From contig JAUSIK010000008.1 of NCBI GenBank assembly GCA_030648155.1, positions 1 to 64,000 of the forward strand: a stretch of DNA of 64,000 bases, in the 5' to 3' direction. This document shows, piece by piece, positions 53,021-61,000 of the stretch. The notes beneath the pieces are model-generated. The model was not told the origin of the DNA. It saw nothing but the letters and a program-made list of their open reading frames with translations, and searched no databases. How positions within the stretch are numbered: the stretch's first letter is position 1; every line of letters starts with the position of its first letter. The stretch is from Nanobdellota archaeon (GTDB taxonomy: Archaea > Nanobdellota > Nanobdellia > Pacearchaeales > GW2011-AR1). The position numbers and the translations under genes are program-made.

Positions 53021-53211
53021 TTTTCTTCTCCGTTTGTTTCAGAGTTAGGTTCAACAATCAGCTGGACATTTCCATTATTATTCGAACTCTTTTCATTATT
53101 ATAAGCAGATAATTTTAAATTGTCTCCCGCAAGATTTATCACAATTGACACTATTGAAAATAATATGGCAATTATCAATAATGCAATAACAACTTTTTGT
53201 TTTTTCTCCAT
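53017..53211 (-). CDS. Tiny single-TM protein
   Basis: A protein of 64 residues: basic start, TM (VIALLIIAILFSIVSIVINL), then an Asn/Ser/Glu-rich tail NNEKSSNNNGNVQLIVEPNS. The tail NVQLIVEP resembles the first strand of the neighbouring surface protein (GEVNLTVETL), so the two may be truncated relatives. It is translationally coupled to 52373-53020 by a four-base overlap. Function unknown; possibly a small partner in membrane insertion or assembly. Confidence 0.7.
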   Translation of the reverse strand: MEKKQKVVIALLIIAILFSIVSIVINLAGDNLKLSAYNNEKSSNNNGNVQLIVEPNSETNGEEK

Positions 53212-53315
53212 TTCCTCTTTAAAAAGCCCTATATGATATCCAAATTATTTTACTATTTAAATTTATCCCTAAATAATGCCATCTGTATAATCTAAATTTC
53301 ACTTCTTTTATTTAA

Positions 53316-54572
53316 TCATTTCTTACTTTTATTTCCAATAAATCTTCTAAAGAATACAAACCAAGCTAAATTTACAACTAATAATATTATTATCAAAACC
53401 AATAACACGCTTGTTAGAGTAATTCCACCCCCGCTTCTGCCTCTAATAGCATAACCTACCCCTGTAATATCTAAACTATTGGAATTAATTTTCAATAATA
53501 AATTCTTATCAGCCGTCTTTTCATTATAATTAATTAATAATTTACCCTCATATTCTCCTTCTTGAACACCCACAGTGTCCCAATATGCAACTAATTCTGC
53601 TCGTGAAAGTGCAGGTATATCTTCTCCTGCAGACTTTACATCAGCCATTACATCCTTATCTTCATTATATACCAATAAATTAGCAAAAACATTTTTCATT
53701 TGCTCATTCCATCTATTTTCTATTAGAATCTGTAATTTTGCTATTTCACCTAAAGTGAAATCATTAACTAAAATGCTTTCGATGCTTAGTAAACTTATTC
53801 CAACTGCGAATTGTTTTTCAATTTCTTTAGTTTCCCCGTCATAAAACACAGTTACTTTTGCAAAATAATTTCCTGGAGCAACATTGACTGGCCATTTTGC
53901 ACTTAATTCAGTTCTTGCACCAGGTTCAACCGGAAAATGATCTGTTTCTATTGTAGCCACCCTTTCATTTAGTGAAGTATAAATATCTATTACTGCTCTT
54001 GCCTCCCCAATTCCAACTTTCCCTCTATTCAAAAGTGGAATTACAAATGTAGCGGTAGAATTAGATTCAACGTCAAACAAATTAACATCCACATCCAAAT
54101 ATTTGCCTGGATAAGGAACATAAACATACAATTGAGTCGCAACTGCTACAGTAGCTCCAACAAATGTGCCTGCTTCATTTGCTTTAGGAATTTCAAGGGC
54201 GATTACTTCTGCCGTATGTAACCCTGGCTCTAATTTATTAGGCAATTTAACATTATATCTAAAGTTCTTGGTTTCTTCACTTGGCAAGAATTCGATTATA
54301 CTGCTCCCCTTTTTATCCTTGACTTTATCGTCGTTGCTGTCTATTAAAGTAATTGATTCATTCAATTCTCCTTGTACCATAAATACTACCTGCATATTTT
54401 TATGTTCATTGTTAACAACTGAAAAAGGAATGTCTCTTTCCAAGTGAGGCTCAAAATTTACACTTGTTCTGCCTGGAGTTATTCCTATTGAGCTGGCATT
54501 TTCAATTAAAAAAATGCCTATTAAAATGACCGCGAAAATACAAATTATTTTAATTCGTTTCTCTTCCAACAT
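53316..54572 (-). CDS. WxIP-like Ig membrane protein (copy 2)
   Basis: A protein of 418 residues. Signal peptide (IICIFAVILIGIFLIENASS), Ig-like domains (GITPGRTSVNFEPHLERDIP; YVPYPGKYLDVDVNLFDVES; LQILIENRWNEQMKNVFANL), C-terminal TM (SVLLVLIIILLVVNLAWFVF) and a basic tail (RRFIGNKSKK). It is paralogous to 51201-52325, sharing VPYPGK/RYL, the RW/QWN motif and the same order. The ATG at 54572 has GGAGGG upstream and overlaps the stop of 54550-55014 by 23 bases. Surface-anchored stalk or interaction protein is inferred. Confidence 0.85.
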   Translation of the reverse strand: MLEEKRIKIICIFAVILIGIFLIENASSIGITPGRTSVNFEPHLERDIPFSVVNNEHKNMQVVFMVQGELNESITLIDSNDDKVKDKKGSSIIEFLPSEETKNFRYNVKLPNKLEPGLHTAEVIALEIPKANEAGTFVGATVAVATQLYVYVPYPGKYLDVDVNLFDVESNSTATFVIPLLNRGKVGIGEARAVIDIYTSLNERVATIETDHFPVEPGARTELSAKWPVNVAPGNYFAKVTVFYDGETKEIEKQFAVGISLLSIESILVNDFTLGEIAKLQILIENRWNEQMKNVFANLLVYNEDKDVMADVKSAGEDIPALSRAELVAYWDTVGVQEGEYEGKLLINYNEKTADKNLLLKINSNSLDITGVGYAIRGRSGGGITLTSVLLVLIIILLVVNLAWFVFFRRFIGNKSKK

Positions 54573-55014
54573 ACTCTCCCTCCTTTATTTTTTCACTTTC
54601 TTCAGGCTCTAATATAATATGCCCGACAAATGAGCCGTCTTTATTTTTAGTTACATTTACTTTCACATTACCTACATTTTTTAACTCCTCCCCATCTTTC
54701 TTTTCTAAAATTTGCAGTCCAACTTCAGAATCTATTTTAAATTCCTCACTAAATCCTTCAATTATCCCATTTCCTGCTTTCCAATAATAAACCCCAGGAC
54801 GCAAATTAAATGAAACATTTTCTTTAATATCCACATATCTAGGATTAGAGAAGTCAGGATTTGATGATAAAATGATTACATTCGCATTTATGGCTTTGAA
54901 GCTAACTTTATTTCCTTCTAACTCTAAACTTGCTCTTGGATAAAATATCACAATTGCAATTAAAAATATTGCAATGAATGTTCCCTGTGCAATGATGAAT
55001 AATTTATGATTCAT
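54550..55014 (-). CDS. Single-TM protein with beta domain
   Basis: A protein of 154 residues. N-terminal TM (LFIIAQGTFIAIFLIAIVIF), then an extracellular beta domain with a pattern like fibronectin/Ig strands (NVIILSSNPDFSNPRYVDIK, VSFNLRPGVYYWKAGNGIIE). The phrase LRPGVYYWKAGNGI is typical of archaeal surface proteins in which the strand LxPGxYYWK appears repeatedly. The ATG is one base from the stop of the giant gene upstream, and the end overlaps the next gene by 23 bases. It belongs to one long transcriptional run of surface components. Confidence 0.8.
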   Translation of the reverse strand: MNHKLFIIAQGTFIAIFLIAIVIFYPRASLELEGNKVSFKAINANVIILSSNPDFSNPRYVDIKENVSFNLRPGVYYWKAGNGIIEGFSEEFKIDSEVGLQILEKKDGEELKNVGNVKVNVTKNKDGSFVGHIILEPEESEKIKEGEYVGRETN

Positions 55015-55015
55015 T

Positions 55016-58000
55016 TTAAGTTGCTCCTATTCCAGGCTCTCCTAAGCTGGCTACGAATGTTACAAATGATGACTTATTTCCTGGAGGCTCATCGCTTGGA
55101 ACAGTTATTAAGATATCTACTGAAACATTACTGCAGGCAGTTTGATATCCGGAAGTAAAGTTCAATTGATTTAGCACCTTTGTTAATGAAGTCGGAGCTT
55201 GAGCAAAAGTAGTTTGTGTACCGCTTAAAACAAAACAATTTGCAGTATTATTTCTAATTTGATATTGAAGATTACTGCTAGGGCTTGGTGCATTTAAGAA
55301 TAAAGAAGTAAAATTAAGAGATATATTAGTTAAAGCGTTTCCATCGTTTCTTAACACTATTGAACTAGGGCTTCCAGTAGTTGTATTCCTAGTAGCTGAT
55401 AAATTCAAAGACCCAAATTGAATTGAGGCATTAGAAAGACTAATAACTATATCTGACTGAATAGATATATTTCGGGCGGTAGTCCATGACCCAAAACTAT
55501 CAGAGTCCCAAGCTCTTACACTCCAATTGTAATAATAATTATTATCTATCAAGAATGCTAAAAATGGAGAAATCATATGGCTTGTCGCAGTCCCAATTGT
55601 AGCTCTTTGTACATATCTAGTATCAGTAGAACAAGTTCCCCCAGGAATGAAATAGCATGTTAAATTCAACTCATATTCTAATGTATCTCCATCGTCATCG
55701 TTTCCGCTCCAGCTAAATGTAGGAGTTCTATTGATAGTAATATTCCCATTTGCCGGAGCAGATAATGTTACAGTAGGCAATGAATTAAGTATAGTTAAAT
55801 TAACACTAGTATTAACCCAATTGCTTGAAACAGTTCCATCAAATAATTTAATTGCACAGCTCCAGTTATGCCCTTTAGTAGTATTCCCATCCTGAAGAGA
55901 AGCAGCAAATGCGGTATTGTTTACATAACTATTATTAAATTCAGAGTATAAATGTAATATACTTTGATTATACCATTCCACTGAAACATTCATTCTCCCC
56001 CCATCAGGATCAATTATTGTATCAAAGCAACTTAAATTTTGCAGAGTCAAATTAGTTCCTAATGTAGAATTGATCTTAGGGAATGGATTTGTAGGAGCTA
56101 CGTTTACCACTGCACTTTGTGTCCCTAAAATAATCGTTCTTGTTTCATTAGTCGCACTATTATTTGCATAATCGAATATACTAACATTATAATAATACGT
56201 TCCATTAAGTAAATTAGTAAAGTTGTAATATGTGCTCGTATTTATCGTTCTAAATGTAGATAAGAAATCAGACTCTCCCATAGCATATAAGTAATCTCCA
56301 TATGTATCAAATGTAATTCCTTCTGTTTGAGTTATGTGTGAAAGTGAAATATTTCCAACTATAGTCCCATTTAATAATACTCTAGCTGCCGCCTGCGATT
56401 CATGGCTTGAAATTATTAACGAATCGGTATTATTATCATAATGTATTCCTGATAAATCTGTAAACCTAGTCCCAGCTTGAGTACCATCAAAAACAGTAGT
56501 AGCATTAAATAACTGAACAACTTCTACAGGAGATACAGTATGATTTACCCTGTAAACTTCCATAAGTGTTTTCTCTTTTACAATATAAAATACATTTCTT
56601 CTGCCGTCATAACTAACACCTTCAATTCCCAAGTTTGCTAAATTACCTAATCCTAAATCATATACCACTCCAGAACTCTGGGCAAAAGTCGTTGTAGCAT
56701 CAGTAATAAATATTGCCGTCAAATTTGCTTTCTGTTCTTCTGAAACAATAAATCTATGCGTTCCACCGCTTGTATTTACATACCCTATACCTTCAGTATC
56801 GTGGAATCCAGTCAATGTAATACTCCTAATTAATGAACCATTTACATGAATTTCATCGATGCTTTCACTTCCAACAGTATTATGGATAGTGAATATAGTC
56901 CCGTTAACGGGATTATATGCTATATCGGAAGTATCTATCGCTAGAGCCAAATCAGTATTATTTATAACCCTTCTATAGGCAGGTAATTCAAAACTATAAT
57001 GATGAGTTAAATTAGTCTCATTTATTTTTCCAGAATTATTGAAAAGTTCAAAAGTAGCATTCCTGAAGAAAAATTCAGGGGTATGAACATCAATAAATAT
57101 ACTGCTTTGATTTACTTGTGTACCATTAGCTAATGTTCTAGGAATGTAAGTCACATTTGGTTTAGAACTGTCTAATGTAAATATTCTAGAGGATGAAGCA
57201 GAATTTCCACTGGTATCATTTGCAAAAATATACAAAGTGTAAACATTATCTTGAGTTGAATAATTAGTTGCATTAAAGTCTAATCCGAATATTGTTTTCT
57301 CACTTCCAGTCATGCTAAAGTTATTAACTCCATTATTTAGACTGTATCTAGCACTTCCATTTTCGCTTAAAGATATATTAATTATTAAATCTAGAGTGCT
57401 TAAATTCTGCTGAAGTAGAGGATTATTTATAGTAATTGTTGGTGCAATGGTGTCCCCTCCAGGAGTTGTAATATTAAATTCATGTATTAATGAACTATTC
57501 TTATTTCCACTTCCATCAGTAGTGTTCGACTGCCAATACTTTTTATTTAAAGTATGATTATATAATTGAGCAACATCATCTTGATTAAGGCTTCTATTAA
57601 ATATAATCATTTCATCAATGCTTCCATTAAATGCCCCATCAATTACATTAACAGAATTATATGTTTGCCCAATTCCAATTTTGATTGCATTGTTTGCTGG
57701 CTGTGCGCTTGTTACTGAACTTCCCTCAATAACTCCATTCAAATAAATTATACTAGTTGTAAAGTTATGAGTATAAACCACATGATACCAAGTGTGATTG
57801 GCCAATACTGTTCCAGCGTTATTTACAGGATGGTTTGGCCCAGCTGAATCTTCAAAATCCGCCTGAATTTTATCGGCCGCGCTTACTCCAAGCATAAAAT
57901 TAACATCACGGCCATCACCGTCAGCTTCAGCAATTCCTTTAGCAATCAATGGAGCCGCAACAATCCCGCCTGACCCAGAACTAGCAGTATCTCCAGTTCC

Positions 58001-61000
58001 CCTCTTAATAAACCACATGGCTATTGTGAAGTTTTTCAAATCAAGATTACTTGCATCAGCAACACTTATATTTTTAATGCTTAATCTTCCATCAAGTTCA
58101 TAGGCTCCAGCGAACATGCCTCCTGTTTCATTCCAATCTGCCCCCTCAACAGTTGCATTATTTTCAAATCCTGCATAGTCTAAAACCCTAGAATAATTTT
58201 CACCATCATAACTTAAGTTATTAAAATGATATAATAGCATTGTGTCTCCATCGGCTCTTAATACGGGCGCTGTCCAATTATATAATATTGTTCCATTAAC
58301 TTGCCCTTTTCTATGATAGACTAAATAATCATAAAGATTAGCAGAATCATTTGAAGCCCATATAAAAATTTCATTATAATTAGACCTGTCATAAACTGTC
58401 AAGTTTAAGAGTGCTGTTCTATTTACAGTACTCCCATTAGTTGGAGCGCTTAAATTTATTTTAGGGTATGTAAAATCAACACTAAAGGTAACATTATTAG
58501 TATGATTTTTATTTCCTGCAGTATCATTTGCAAATAATTCGAATACATAATCCCCATCAGAAATGCTATTATTAGTCCTATTAAATATATCTCCAAATAA
58601 GCTCAATCCGTCTGCGCTGTAAAGCATAGTTGTATTAACTACACCATCACTCAAACTATACATTGCACTTCCGTTTTCATTTAGAGTTGCATTAAAGTTT
58701 AAGCTATTTCTTGTTGCATTATAACTAATATTAGCGGGGAAATTTATAGTTGTGATAGGGGCAACTGCATCAGAACTAACTGCTATTATTGCACTTCTAT
58801 ATTCTGTTGAATTTAGATTTCCAAAAACATCATATCCAAAACCACGATAAGTGTATTCTCCCAGCGTAAGGCCAGCAGTAGAATTCTTAGATTGGTTCAC
58901 ATATAAATTCCAATTTGTTGAATTAACTCGTTCGAAAAACATAAAGTATTGCTGTAATAACTCGCTGTCTCCTAATCCTATATTCCATACCCTTACTTCA
59001 TCTATTGTTCCATTCCAATAATATTGACTTCCAGGCAAATCTTTTCCTATTGTAAGGTTTGCCGAATCAGAACTTAATGTTTCTGTTGCGGCAATTGAAA
59101 TATCAGAGGCAACTAATTGTCCATCCATATATAAATAAATCCCAGTAGAATTTCTCATCCCATAAGCAAAATGCCAATTATTATCATCGTAAGAAGAAGA
59201 GGATGTTGCAATATCATCGGGATTCCAAGTAGAATCATCATCAATTCCAAAAGAAACACTTCCGCTTCCATTCATCCATATTTTAAACCCTTGATCGCCA
59301 TCATACCTAGAAATTAATGAAGCATTAGCTGCTCTTGGTCCTGAAAAATCAGTATAGTTAATTCTTAAAAATGCAGCGGCTGTTGACTCTCCATCATATG
59401 ATTCAACTTCTTTAGTCCCCGAGCCATTTAAAACAAACACCATTGAATTTCCACTCGCCCACCCCGCCCGATCTACTATTTCCTGAACTAATGTACTAAT
59501 ATTTGGACTTATTAACTTAGCATCAACAGCAGGGTTAGGAACACCATTCCAATCAACAACTGCTGAAGTTCTTGTTCTTCCCGATATATTTGCATTAGCA
59601 GTTGTGAATATAGTTCCATTATCTGATGCTTGTCCGTAGATAGTAAGATTTGTGTTTGCAGATTGTTGTACATCTATCTCAAACTCCAAAGATGCATTCG
59701 AAATTACTGCCCCTTTAGGAATCGTAATACCCTTAAATCTAACTCCCACCCATTGATAATCATTACCTGCAGGATCACATGTACCTGCAGTTGTCTCTTC
59801 TCCAAGCTCTAAATCGGAACTAGTTAAATCCATTGTAGTATCGCTTATACACTCTTCCGCATCATCATCTCCTAAACTAACTCTAACATTAAATCCTTGC
59901 AAAGCACTTGTACTATTAGGCATTGCCCCTCTTCTAAACCATACCCCCGCAGTAAACCCGCTCGTTCCAAAATCAAAGTCGGAGTCATATCCTTTTGTAA
60001 TATATCCACTTAATCCATCAAGTTGATATCCTCCCCCATACTTTCCAGTAGAGTTAAAGTTAGCCCCTCCAATTACAGTCCCATTATTTGAATAATTACT
60101 TATATCCACTACAAAAGTATCATTCTCAATTAAGGCAGATAAATTATTAAGATTATACATTAAAACAATACTATTATTATAAACAGTAAAATTAGTGCCG
60201 TTCCAATTAAATATTTGGTTCGATAAATGAGATTCATGCGTAGTAATATTAATATCAATTGAAGCATTGCTTGTGCTTGTTCCATTTGGCAATGTATTGG
60301 CAGTGAAATTTAATTTCAAAGGAACTCCATCCACAATAACAGTTCTTACATCTGTCGTATTCCATACACCCGCGCTATTATTTGCACTTGCAAAATAAGT
60401 ATATATTCCATCCGACAATCCAGAAGTGGCATTCTTCGTTCTATTAATATACAATGCCCAATTTGTCTTGTTATATTTATATAAGTTAGACATATATTGC
60501 TGGTTTATCTCGTCATCCAATAATGCCCGGTCCCAAATGGAAACCTCATCAATTGTACCATTGAAAAATCCGGTAAGCCTTGTCCCATTAAGTGATGCTC
60601 CAATAGTAAGATTGTTGTCTGTCAAAACTTTTGTCGTACCTGTTAATACGGCAGGTGTACCTGATTTTGCCCCATCTATATAAACTAAAATATCAGTGCT
60701 ATTGTAAACACCAACTACATGATGCCATGTTCCTGTTTCAATAGTTGTGCCTGATTGCGTTCTTACAATACCACTTTCATTAGCTAATGAAAATTCCAAG
60801 GTTCCAAGAGTGTCTAGTGTTAAATTAAACAATGTATCTCCCTGATATGAAGAAACTGAAGAAGAACTAATAATTGGCCTATTTCCATACAGTCCGCTGT
60901 TCCCAGCGCCTGGTTTAATCCAGGCCATTATTGTCAAATTAGTAGCACTTTCAACTACATTAGTGTTTCCCATTATTATACTCAAATTTCTTCCTACCCC

